From NCBI GenBank assembly GCA_029448655.1, contig JACCLO010000008.1, positions 744,001 to 808,000 on the forward strand: a stretch of 64,000 nucleotides of DNA. Reading direction: 5' to 3'. This document shows, in pieces, positions 11,268 through 21,453 of the stretch. Both the position numbers and the translations under genes were made by a program. The notes beneath the pieces are model-generated. The model worked only from the letters and a program-made list of their open reading frames with translations. It had not been told where the DNA came from and did not search any database. The stretch comes from Wolfiporia cocos. Taxonomy: Eukaryota > Basidiomycota > Agaricomycetes > Polyporales > Phaeolaceae. The stretch's first letter is position 1; each line of letters begins with the position of its first letter.

Positions 11268-12569
11268 CTATGTGGGAATTGTGGTAGAGAACGCTTCGTG
11301 GCGGTTAGCACAATGTTCTGGCCCAAGCGCACAGCACTCACCTTTTCCCAGGAACCGTCCAATGTGCCTTACAGCTTCCTCGGGCTGTTCCTGTTGCACC
11401 CAATGTCCGGCTTTATCAACAAGGACAACATCTTCTTCATCCATGCGGCTGCACACTTCGCGGCTCATCTTCTGCAAGGCGCCCGGTGTCTGGAACACGC
11501 CCCAGTCCTGCCTGCCGGACAGAAACATCGCGGGCACCTCGATTCTTCTCCCCGTAAAGACCGCAAGCTCGTGGAAATATTGTGGCTGGAGGCCGCGGTA
11601 CCAGTTCAGGCCGCCTTGGAAGCCAGTTCGCTGGAACTCCGCGACATACACCGCTAGCTCATCGTCTGTCAGCCATTTGTTGAGCGCTACCTCTTCTTCG
11701 GACGGGGCGTATGGTGCAACGGCTTCAGGCATGGTGGCATCGAGCGGCATCATGTAGTAGTGTGGCAACTTCGCGAGCTCGGTTGGCTCGCGAGACTGAA
11801 GCGGGTGGGGGTCGTTGATAGGCCAGTCAGCACTCTTCGTGTGAAAGTAGGCGCGTAAGAAGCGATGCAAGCCCTCGGGAGCGTTCAACATGTCATCGTT
11901 GGCGGATGGGCCAGCAAAATAGGAGATGTAGTACTTGCACGGGGGTTGCAGCTTTGCCAGTTGATCCCTCGCAGATTGAGAGAAGATGCTGAAAGTGATG
12001 GGCGGTGATTCTTGTGGACCGATGTCGAATGGCAAAGACGGTGGCCCAGGCATGGGCATGGACATCATGACTACAGATCTGAAGACGTCCGGGCGGACAA
12101 GCGCACAGTATCCCGCTACATGAGAGCCCCAATCGTGGCCTACAACAGCTGCAGCCTGCCGGTAGCCCAAGGCAAAGGCGAGCGCGACGACGTCTTTGAC
12201 GAGGTTCAGCACCTTGTAGGGGTGAACATCATCTTCGAAGTCGATTGTAGGTGCTGATCCGTTGCCGTTAGTGGTGCGCCCGTAGCCTCTTTGGTCCGGA
12301 GCAACGACATGATAACCGAGATCAGCTATCGGCACGAGAATCTTGCGCCACGATACTGCTAGCTCCGGGAAGCCATGTAAAAACAGAACCAGCGGTGCAG
12401 AGCGTTCGCCAGCCTCCAAGATATGCATGTGAAGGTCGTTGACCCACAAAAACCTAGATGTTACACCATCTGGGACAATCGTCCCCTGGAGAGCCTGAAT
12501 GTATGCATATGCAATCAGTACTGGTGAACGATTAGTGGCGTTCAGCACCATTCGTCTGACATCCCCCAA
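11268..12569 (-). CDS. alpha/beta hydrolase, epoxide hydrolase type
   Basis: Predicted soluble epoxide hydrolase adding water to epoxides through an Asp ester intermediate. Single long frame, 433 aa. Oxyanion motif HGFPE, the DQRGYGRT strand/loop and the nucleophile elbow VVGHDWGSHVAGY (Asp in GHDWGS) are all present. A cap-domain region rich in Pro and Tyr (KLPHYYMMP) follows, then SGRQDWGVFQ and the C-terminal DKAGHWVQQEQPEEA with the catalytic His. A good donor (GTGAGT) after GRFLGK near 11330 could splice to a short tail ending near 11220; unspliced, the frame ends at 11268. The first Met gives a short extension before the domain. Function class is secure, substrate unknown. Confidence 0.88.
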   Translation of the reverse strand: MGDVRRMVLNATNRSPVLIAYAYIQALQGTIVPDGVTSRFLWVNDLHMHILEAGERSAPLVLFLHGFPELAVSWRKILVPIADLGYHVVAPDQRGYGRTTNGNGSAPTIDFEDDVHPYKVLNLVKDVVALAFALGYRQAAAVVGHDWGSHVAGYCALVRPDVFRSVVMMSMPMPGPPSLPFDIGPQESPPITFSIFSQSARDQLAKLQPPCKYYISYFAGPSANDDMLNAPEGLHRFLRAYFHTKSADWPINDPHPLQSREPTELAKLPHYYMMPLDATMPEAVAPYAPSEEEVALNKWLTDDELAVYVAEFQRTGFQGGLNWYRGLQPQYFHELAVFTGRRIEVPAMFLSGRQDWGVFQTPGALQKMSREVCSRMDEEDVVLVDKAGHWVQQEQPEEAVRHIGRFLGKGECCALGPEHCANRHEAFSTTIPT

Positions 12570-13418
12570 TCACCAGCATATTCGATTATGATTTGACTAC
12601 GTAGGATTGAATGGGACAAGTCGGAGAAAGGAACGGTGGCGACTGCCAGAACGATAGCACCGGGCATTTAATCTCACCTGCATTCAGAAAGCTCAGCAGT
12701 GTTCCCTATACCGGAGGGATTGCAAGACAGATCTGTAACCTCGTTTGAAGTATCGCAAGCCCTTATACCATTTTGGAATGTGAGATCATAGAAGCGGCGT
12801 GAGACACATGGACAAAAGGGAGCAGGTGACTGATTGCCGGAAGAGAAACTTACGCCGGAGTTGGCACGAACCCTCGTGGGGTTGACCTACCAGTCGAAGA
12901 GCTGTTCCTGTAGTGTTTTTCAAGGAGCACAGCAGTAAATCCTCTAGGGCAGAAATATATATAGAAACCTTAGTCGCCTACGATCTCGGTGGCTTGCGTT
13001 CGATGCTGTCCAGAGTCTAAGTCAGGTTTGATAGATAATCAGATTCTACGCATTGATCGCTAGCTCGCCGAGGCAGCAGCATCCATGCATAGGATTGCAT
13101 CAAGCAAAGTAGTGGTTCGGTGGTAAATTTTCAAAAGGCAAGCCGCACAGAACCTGAAGCGCTGTGGTTCGATAACCGAGCGGCGATGATCGTATGATCG
13201 GCGATATACCGTCGACGATCTCGCATAGACGCTTGACTCCTCTCCATCAGCTTAACTTTGGTAGAGCCACCAGTCATCAACCTCTAACCACCCGCTACCT
13301 GCCTACTGCTCTTGCCTTGACGCAGCTTTCTCTCAATCTAGGCTGTTTTGCTATATATTCGGGTCTCAATCCCCAATTTCCACGGTCCATTGCTCCGCGG
13401 CACTTTTAATCGTTCGAT
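12570..13418. other. divergent intergenic region
   Basis: Between two divergent genes, so it contains both promoters. AT-richer than the flanks. A TATATATA-like tract lies near 12955-12963. No gene recognised. Confidence 0.45.
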
Positions 13419-14738
13419 ATGTCTACAGCTTCCACTTTGGAATCTACGTTCTCCGCAGAGACATACTTTGCTACGCAACCACCTCCTGCATCTCTGGACC
13501 AAGACATCTTGGGTGTCCGCGAGTTTGTGCAGAGGCATGCGCGAACGGGAAGGAAGGTCGTTCTGGTGACGGTGCGCGCCTCCTAATTCCCTTTATTCGA
13601 GCGTGAGGATTCTCCTAAAGACTGTACAGAGCGGTGGAACGACTGTTCCGCTGGAGCTCAACGTGTGAGCCTCATGCCCGTCTGCCTGCCAGCGGCTCAT
13701 CGCAGTGTGTGCTTGCAGAGTCCGCTTCCTGGACAACTTCAGCGCTGGTACGCCCTTGCTTTAATTCCGCCATCACAGGCCTAACTTTCGGCGCGAACCA
13801 CATAGGCACGCGTGGTGCGACATCTGCAGAGTACTTCCTCAAGGCGGGCTACGCGGTCATCTTCATGCACAGGCAGTTCAGCCTTCAACCGTTCAGCCGA
13901 CATTATTCGCACTCCACGCATCCGTTCCTGGATTTCCTTGAAGTAGAGCAAGGAAAAATAGGTACATCAGGTTCAGAGGGCGCGTATATCAGCGTGAAGC
14001 CGTCAGAGCGCACGCAGCTGCTGGAGGTTTTGGCGGCATACAAGACGGTGCAAAAGGCGGGGACGTTGCACACACTCAATTTCGTCACGATCAATGACTA
14101 CCTCTGGCTGCTTCGCGCTATTAGTCAGGAGCTGTCTGTGCTTGGTAGAGATGCTATGTACTATCTTGCTGCCGCCGTCAGTGACTTCTTCCTGCCCCGC
14201 CAGAAGTTGGTTAGTCGTACACCAAATGTCCTTTATCAGCCAACCAATTGACACTAGTGTCATTCAGTCAGAGCACAAGATACAGTCCGGCAAGGGCAGT
14301 CTGCACATCGAGATGGACCAGGTGCCAAAGATCCTCAAGCCACTGGTCTCAGATTGGACACGCGGAGAAGGATTTATTGTCTCCTTTAAGGTATACTCGC
14401 CTCTTCTAGCTGCTAACCTTGCGTCCTGACCTTCCTTGATTATCCAGCTTGAAACAGACTCATCGCTGCTTGTCCCGAAGGCTTGCGCCGCCCTCGCGCG
14501 ATATGGCCATCAAGTCGTCATCGGCAACGACTTACACACCCGCAAGCACCAGGTCATCTTTGTGTCGCCCTCGCCGAAGACATCCTCTTCTCTGCAAGGA
14601 AATAGCGATGAGCAGCATTTCGAACAAGTGTGGCTGCGGATCGACCCTGCAGACAAGAACAAGGAGATCGAGGAGGACATTGTAGCGGAATTGGTCGTTA
14701 GGCACCGGGCGTGGGCAGGATTGCGTTCGATGACATGA
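13419..14738 (+). CDS. phosphopantothenate-cysteine ligase (PPCS, CAB2-type)
   Basis: Ligates cysteine to 4'-phosphopantothenate, the second step of CoA synthesis after pantothenate kinase. Exons 13419-13571, 13630-13664, 13719-13747, 13806-14209, 14268-14390, 14448-14738; 344 aa, close to yeast Cab2. Reading across the small exons gives VVLVTSGGTTVPLE, NVVRFLDNFSAGTRGATSAE, then GYAVIFMHR, YLAAAVSDFF, KIQSGKGSLHIEMDQVPK, FIVSFKLETD and VIGNDLHTRKHQV. Exons 2 and 3 are only 35 and 29 nt but their phases close and they rebuild the nucleotide-binding SGGTTVPLE / NFSAGTRG core. This is a eukaryotic stand-alone ligase without the decarboxylase half. Confidence 0.94.
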
Positions 14739-14994
14739 ATACAGGAAATGTAGGTGGAGTATTTATGTAGGTCCGGTTAAAGGCTATCTGTAGACTTCGC
14801 ATACTAGCAGGAGAGGTTTATCTACGCTCAGGTTAAAGTTAATGATGATTGTTCTTGATCCAGAAATCCTCATTATACGCCATGCAAGTTATAAGATTGC
14901 GAGGTCATATAACGCGACAGGATAAATGAGGTTGACAGGACGAGCTGTCGGCATTCGGAATACTGTCGGCAATGTGTACATACTATGAATGGGG

Positions 14995-16497
14995 TCACTC
15001 GTTGCGGGTCATATTGAGCAAGTTCTCCAGCACCAATTTACCCTCCCAGTCCGGGAGTGCCTCCAGTTTGGGAGACGCATCGGTAGGACGCGGACTCACT
15101 CGATACCACGTGAATGTGACGTTCTCCCAGTTGGACACATTGTTCAACGTGTTGCTGAGGTTGAGTCCGACGTACCTGAGCGACGGAATTTGGCTCACAA
15201 CCGCCTCCGCAACGCTCAGGGTGTCTCTCACGGCGACAGATCTGCCGCTGAAGCCCGTGCCTGTCTTGATGGTGACGCCCTCGAGCGAAGACCGCGCAAT
15301 AGTCGATATATATGCATCCTTCCGAAGTATGAGAGGCAGTCAGTCTGCCGCTGCCGGGCTTTGCGGACGTAGACTCACCCACGAAGCTTCCGGATCCTCA
15401 AGCAGCGAAGCGTCAGAGAGCTGTGCTTCCTCCAAGAAAAGCTGTATAAACCTGACGCTCGAGACAGAGTCTGCTATGTATGATAGGAGATCCGTCTGCG
15501 GGACACAGCTAACAACGACGGGAGACGTTCGCTTGAGAAGCGTAGCCAGGTCCGTCGTTACAGGCGGAAGGTCCGGGCGAAGAATCGGTTCTTCGATTTG
15601 CAGCCGACGGATGGACCCAACAACTGGGAGGTCACGGTCAGTGATGAGGAAGTCTAGCGCGGGCCAGGACACCTCAGACGCGTCCGCGCTGTAAGTGACG
15701 TTCATAAGCCGTAGCGTACGGACACCCGGGAAAGCGCGGCGCAGCGCAGACGGAGTGATGTGTCCGCCGGACAGAGACAAGGATTGCACGTTCGGCCACA
15801 CGGCGTCAGGTGCGAGGTCGTGAATAAAGTCAAAGTCTGCCTCTGCGAGATCAAGATAGGCGAGGGATTCCGTGAAATTCGCGAGGAAGTGAATGTGGCT
15901 GTCCAACGGATCGGGGCATTGAAAGTCGTCATCAGCATCGGTATCCGATTTCTGAAAGACGAGGGCGATGCGCCGCGGGCGACTCGCCATACGTGATATG
16001 ACGGATAATGTGTGTAGGCCGGCTCCTTGAAACTCGACATCCGATAGGGTAGACAACACCGCCACGGCATCTGCTAGCGCCTCGGATTCTTCGAAAAGCC
16101 TCTCTGCACCATCGATTTTCAGACGCTCCAAGTTTGTTGCGCCCACTATAGCATCAGCCAGGGATCCAGCCGGGGAGTAGTCTTCTTCTCCAGTCAAATA
16201 AGCCTCGCTGTCGTTGGAATAGTAGTAGTGTACGAAGGCGGAGCAGCTGACCGTAAGGCTCTTGACCTGGGGAAGACGATGCGATGGGTCCATGAAAATG
16301 TAAGAGTAGAAGCGGGTTGTGTGCTCGGATCCCTGGACTCTGCGGGACCAGTCGCCCCCATCGAGTGTGATCTCGGAGAGGAAGCGCGGAATGGCAATGT
16401 TGTATGCAGCATGGCAAGTCTTTGAGAGCTGCCATGCATCTTCAGGATTGATCATCGACAGTATGTGATCCAGGATCTTGGGATCCAACGAGAACAA
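14995..16497 (-). CDS. F-box protein (LRR-like)
   Basis: Likely substrate adaptor of an SCF ubiquitin ligase. Exons 15379-16497 and 14995-15318; 480 aa. The N-terminus (residues 1-45: LDPKILDHILSMINPEDAWQ and onward) has the F-box pattern with hydrophobic and Pro positions. The rest has leucine-rich segments such as NLERLKIDGAERL, VQSLSLSGGHI, VRTLRLMNVTY and LRYVGLNLS, typical of the large agaricomycete F-box families. Intron 15319-15378 is 60 nt with GTGAGT. The substrate is unknown. A decayed copy of its C-terminus lies at 17551-17682. Confidence 0.8.
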
Positions 16498-17550
16498 CGT
16501 CAGTTTTTTCCTTACTGTAGAATCGCCGGGGGACGCAATAGATGGTGATGCTAGATGAGCATAAGATCATCGATTCAGGAGTGCGGTTGAACAAAAGCGA
16601 TGAAGATTATGACCGACCGTGAGCTTCTCCCTCATATGTTGATGATTCCATGTTGTTCTATGAGTCGTGCTGAAAAGCGTAGGTCAACGCAGGAACTCTC
16701 CAAGATCTCTGTGCACAGCCTGCAGGCGCCACGATGTTGAGGTTGCTGCGAGTTGCACAAGTGAATATAACCATTATACCAAAAAGCCACGTACCTGCTT
16801 CGGAGGCACAGGTAATAAGGAAAGTTGCTGGCCGAGAGGACTTGCAATCTTTCCAAAAGGATCATTCTTGGTTTTCATCATCAATACTAAACATGCGGAT
16901 CAAATTGGGCGCTGTGATGTACATGCGGGTAGCAGCGCTCGGACTCAGTTAGCGTAGGCGCGCGGTCGTCCAAAGAATCGCGAATGATATATATACACAT
17001 ATCTCCAATTCCCATCCAGGAGGGGCTGTGAGAGTGAGTCACTATAGTATTCTCATTATGAACTGCATTGACCTCCATGCCTGTTGGCCACAACCCGGAA
17101 AATGATCTAGATCGTATAGAACAGCCTAGTGAGATACTCGCCGCGGGGTATCAACCTCTTTGCTCCTGCTGCATACGTAACCTAGCTTCTTGGGTAAGGC
17201 TTATGTGTATGATGTGAAGTACCTACCTCGGGGAACATTCGGACCAGAGCAAATATGAGGCGGCACTAGCGGCATCGCGCGTTCAACCGATCAGATGTCC
17301 TGATAACCACTGGCACATGGAAGCACAACTCACCACATTCCAACAGCCTACATTGAAACTACGAGATTTGTATACAATGCACAGGATCGAAAAGCGGCAA
17401 CTGACTTGAGCATTCACTTATTCGTACCTGCGTAGTAGGGCAAGGCATACTATCACCAGCCTTTTCCCGTCGCAGGAGACTCCCTGGCGGCATCTTGATG
17501 TGCGCGACCCGCTCGGGGATTTCGCTAGACGCGCGCTTTGTCACGCGATG
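16498..17550. other. intergenic, F-box promoter side
   Basis: AT-rich, with only short unrelated frames. Nothing recognised apart from the F-box relic that starts at its right end. Confidence 0.4.
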
Positions 17551-17682
17551 CGGCGCTTATTCAGCAAGTCCCTCAGCAACAATTTACCCAGCAGGAGTGT
17601 TTCCAGCTGGGAAACTACATCCACTCACTCGGTGCAACTAGTATGTGACGTCCTCCCATACTTTATCCGACGTGTTTAGCAC
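17551..17682 (-). pseudogene. relic of an F-box gene C-terminus
   Basis: Nucleotide-level similarity to the last exon of the F-box gene at 14995-15318: the reverse strand has GGGAGGACGTCACATAC, CGAGTGAGT and GGGTAAATTG in the same order and spacing as GGGAGAACGTCACATTC, CGAGTGAGT and GGGTAAATTG in the intact gene. The frame is broken by a TAG after WEDVTY and by small deletions. No F-box start was found upstream, so it appears to be a truncated duplicate. Confidence 0.6.
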
Positions 17683-18518
17683 GCAAATGCGCTATCGATG
17701 CTGCTGCGAACCGTGTAAGATCCTGGTCATAGTATAACTATCAGAGAGCAAGTGCCACATACCATACTTGTTTTGGAGGCGCAAATGGTAGAGAATGGCA
17801 CAGGCTCGCGTTATTCCATCGCGGGATATTGCACTATCGATATCGAACGCCTTTGGCGCTTTAAAGTGCATGCGGGCAGCTAGCTACTGCTTTGTTTGCA
17901 TCCGTTAATATTGAATCTGTCCGTGTGTACTCAGGGGCATGACACGCTTTTTGTCATGATCCGGTAGTCAATGAACTGATTACATTGTCTCCGTTCAGTC
18001 AGCAGAATACGACACAAGGGACACAATTGATCGCATCTTATGGTGCTGTTCACATGGGCTTGAGAAATTTACAAGTTGTTTTAGCTACAGCTACATCCTA
18101 CCAAGGTCGAAAAAGTTTCAGGGGATGTTATGATATTATAACATTGCAAGGACTTGCACCGACCTTACAATGTGCACCGACCTGTGATGGGCCGCCCACG
18201 GACTTCACAGATCTCCAAGTACCACGGAACCCGGTCGGCCGGTGGCTAGCAGTACTGAGACATTGTTACGTGGATTTGCAAGGGTACTTGGCTGCGCGGC
18301 ACAGCACAATTCAATTCCCTGCGAGCACAATTCAAATTCCCTGCGTGAACGGTCATGTGGGGAGACAGGCGCGTGACGTCACGCGTAGTGGCTCATGCCG
18401 GCATGTGCACGCGGCTTGGTACTTGGTACAGAAATGAACGGGAGCCACTTGCCTGCCTTTCCGTTCACACAGCCACCTCCATCTCTTCGTCATCATTGAT
18501 CGCAAACACTACTACGAC
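17683..18518. other. intergenic region upstream of the HSL-type hydrolase
   Basis: AT-rich left part, then short direct repeats (TGCACCGACC at about 18165 and 18174; a 19-bp AATTC...CCCTGCG unit twice at about 18308-18345) and a CRE-like palindrome. One 150-codon frame (17985-18437) has no recognisable domain and is probably chance. Confidence 0.4.
18374..18381. promoter_or_regulatory. CRE/ATF-like palindrome TGACGTCA
   Basis: Perfect palindrome embedded in CGTGACGTCACG, about 140 bp upstream of the hydrolase start. It matches the bZIP (ATF/CREB) consensus; binding is inferred. Confidence 0.45.
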
Positions 18519-20698
18519 ATGGTCGCCGCTCGCCCACAGTACCACTACCAGCAGCACATGCCCTTCGCTAGGCAGCCGCTGAAGACAATCTATGTGATCC
18601 AACGGATGGCTACAACCCTGCTATTGGTGCCGCTCTGGGTGCTCTATTACTCGTCCCTACCCAGGAGCAAGCGTCCACGTCCATCCTGGTCCTTGAAGCA
18701 GATTATTGCGGTGAAATTCACAAGACGAATTTACAAGGTCACCGAACTCGCGGGTGTCACCTGGAACACGCGCAACCCTGATGAAGCGTGCGACAATCGC
18801 ACGCTGAAGGAGACCAGCTTCGAGTGGGTTGATTCACTTCCAGAAGATTTACGAACCGGGATAGTAGCGGATAAACAAGTGCCATTCAAGCGCGTAGGCG
18901 CATTTGTATGGCCGAAGGAAAGCTCTGAAGGTGAGCATTCTACTACTAGGGCTTGACGGATCCTGGAGCTGCAGGATGCTCCATTGGCTTTGCGTAGCTT
19001 CTAAGCTACGAAATGACTGCACATCATAAACTATGAAACGCAAGATCTATATCGATGTTGCTGCATTCCAGAGGGTGGTTGCCGAACGCTGCGAGTTCTG
19101 TTATCGGTCGGCATGCTAGGGCTGCGGGCCTCAGACCCACGGAGCACTCCGTTTATCACAAAATATATATCTGCCGCAGCCAATGACAGCTTCTGCCATT
19201 TGCACCTCAGCGGTAACTCATGCATTGTGACAATCCACCGCCTTCATAAACAGGCTCACTGGGCTGGTTCTTGACCATGCTACGGATTTTTTTGAGCCAA
19301 ACGAGGGCTTTGTTGGCTTTGTAAATGATCAGTCGTGGAATCCACCGTGGAATCCACAAGACTTCTCAGCGCTGAGCAATGCGGGCTCTGAGATCGCACT
19401 GAACCCTTCTGATATAGAAGCAGATGCAGCCGACGTGCCAACCATAGGTGTATTCTTGCACGGCGGCGGGTATTGCCACATGTCAGCACACGAAAATTCG
19501 CCGACGTCCAAGATACCCAGGCAATTGATCAAGGTAAGCTCGCTACTATTCCATTTGATCATGTCTAACTCCGTGCAAAGGACAAAGCGATGTCGAAAAT
19601 ATACGGTATGTGCTTGTCAGCAAGGATACGAGAATCGACACTTACTGGACGCCAGCCGTGGAGTACCGCCTCCTCCAGTATGCGCCCTTCCCCGCCGCGG
19701 TCCAAGATGCCGCAGCAGTCTATACGCACATCATCCGGCAACACCAGTACCGATCGCTCACCGCGTCGACCAACTCTAATTCCGACAGCTTGATTAAGCA
19801 TAATGAAGCGGATTTACTTGCGGCAAATCGCAAGTCTCAGACAGCGCAGGAGCGGCGCGAGAACGAGGATGTTCGGCAGCGCGTGGCGCATGCAGCACAG
19901 CGCACCCAGTGTAAGGTAATCCTGATAGGCGACAGTGCGGGCGGAAACCTGGTTCTAGCGCTAGCAAGATGGATCCGTGACGAGGGCGTGCTCCCGCCGC
20001 CCGACGGTCTGTTGTTGCTCTCTCCATCCTGCGATCCATGCAAGCGTTCCCTCCTTCCCTAGCGCCTAGTGCTGATCCGATCGTCCGCAGCCCACGCCTT
20101 CCCCGAGACGCCCTCCTCGTACGTGCCGCGGCCGCACGCGTCGACGGACTATCTGTTGGACACGCCAGAGCCCCGCGCTCTGCTACAGCGCACATTCCTG
20201 GGCCACAACCCGCTCGAGACGATGGACAGCCCGTACGTGAGCCCTGCGTCGGCGCGCGTACTGCGCGCGTACTACGGCGACGCATTCGCAGCGAGCGTAC
20301 AGGACCTCACGATCCGCCAGATGGACACGCTCGTCCGCGAGCGCCTCCGCACGATGGTCTCTGCGCCCGCGACGCCCGTCCCGCCCACGCCGACGGAAAT
20401 CGAGGCGTGCGAGGGCGCGGACGGGAGCCCGACGAGCCTCGCGTGCCCCGTGATCGCGTCTCCACGCGGGTTGAGCCTGTTTAGCGAGTTCCCGCAGACG
20501 TGTGTCGTGCTTGGGGACGCAGAGCGGCTCGAGCGTGAGGTAATGCGGCTTGTGGGCGCGATGGAGCGCGATGGCGTGGAGGTGCGCACGGTGTGGGTTG
20601 AGGACGGGGTGCATGACGTGCTTATGATGGGTTGGTGGGACGACCGCGTGCGGGCAAAGGTCTGGCGGGAGGTTGAGGAGTGGGTGAGGACCGTGTGA
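18519..20698 (+). CDS. alpha/beta hydrolase, HSL / arylacetamide deacetylase-like, membrane-anchored
   Basis: Predicted esterase or deacetylase. Exons 18519-18930, exon 2 ending at 19533, 19581-19605 (25 nt), 19656-20039, 20091-20698. A hydrophobic segment near residues 27-45 (MATTLLLVPLWVLYY) suggests an N-terminal anchor. Catalytic motifs: oxyanion HGGGY, AVEYRLLQYAPFPAAVQDA, nucleophile GDSAGGNL, and the C-terminal EDGVHDVLMM carrying the His. Intron 4 (20040-20090) is GC-AG: donor T|GCAAGC, acceptor CCGCAG. The start of exon 2 is unclear; acceptors before 19366 or 19373 both close the frame, implying an unusually long first intron of about 435 nt (or a missed small exon). Substrate unknown. 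Confidence 0.82.
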
Positions 20699-21453
20699 GA
20701 TGATTAGAGGGAGACTGTAGCATCATATCGAAGCGTGCATACGTATGTATACATGTCGACTGACATCGTCTCGCATAATAATAGAGTCATCGAGTCGGCG
20801 ACTTGCCGTGTATCATAACCGCTTGGGATATCTATGATACATACCTAATCTCCGGCATGGGGCACGACGCATAATGCATGATAGACCACACGTAGTCAAT
20901 ATCTGACGTTGCAAGACTCACCTTGGGAACTGTCTCACCGGAGCCTATACATTTTAAATATGATGTGCAGTTCAGATATCACCTTGCTACACTGGTGATG
21001 CAGCATAATACGATGTGATTGTCTACTATGTAGACATCATATTCCTTGCCATTTCAGCATTATGTCCTGTAAGTCCCAGAAAACATCTGACGTCAACAGA
21101 AAAAAACCGTTTACTCGCGCGAGCGAGGGACGTAAGCATGCGTGCGGATGTAACTACTCGTAAGGTGCGGAAGGCACGAATCGAGGAAGTAATAGAAAGA
21201 CAATAGGATCATGTAAAGTACAAACTTGAAGGTTTTGCAATAATGAAGCTCTGTAACATAAATACTGGAAGGCAAATGTGTGTGAGATGCAGCAGTGAGC
21301 ATCACCAATGCTCCGTTGCACAGCCGTAATCCCGCCGACACTGTAACCGGCGGAGCTGAAAGCAAAGTCCCCACGGCTTGCCACAACACGGGCCGCCAAA
21401 AGTCCCAATAACAATTCCAAGGATATCAAATGCACCACCAAGTCCAGTCCAGT
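20699..21453. other. intergenic, convergent 3' ends
   Basis: Between convergent genes. AT-rich, with one TGACGTCA at 21088-21095 that is not near any start codon. No gene recognised. Confidence 0.45.

Noticed and set aside
13105..13175. tRNA-like string GTAGTGGTTCGGTGGTAAA followed by TGGTTCGATAACC
   Set aside because: No pairing acceptor stem, poor T-stem and no clear anticodon arm; probably chance or a fully decayed tRNA.
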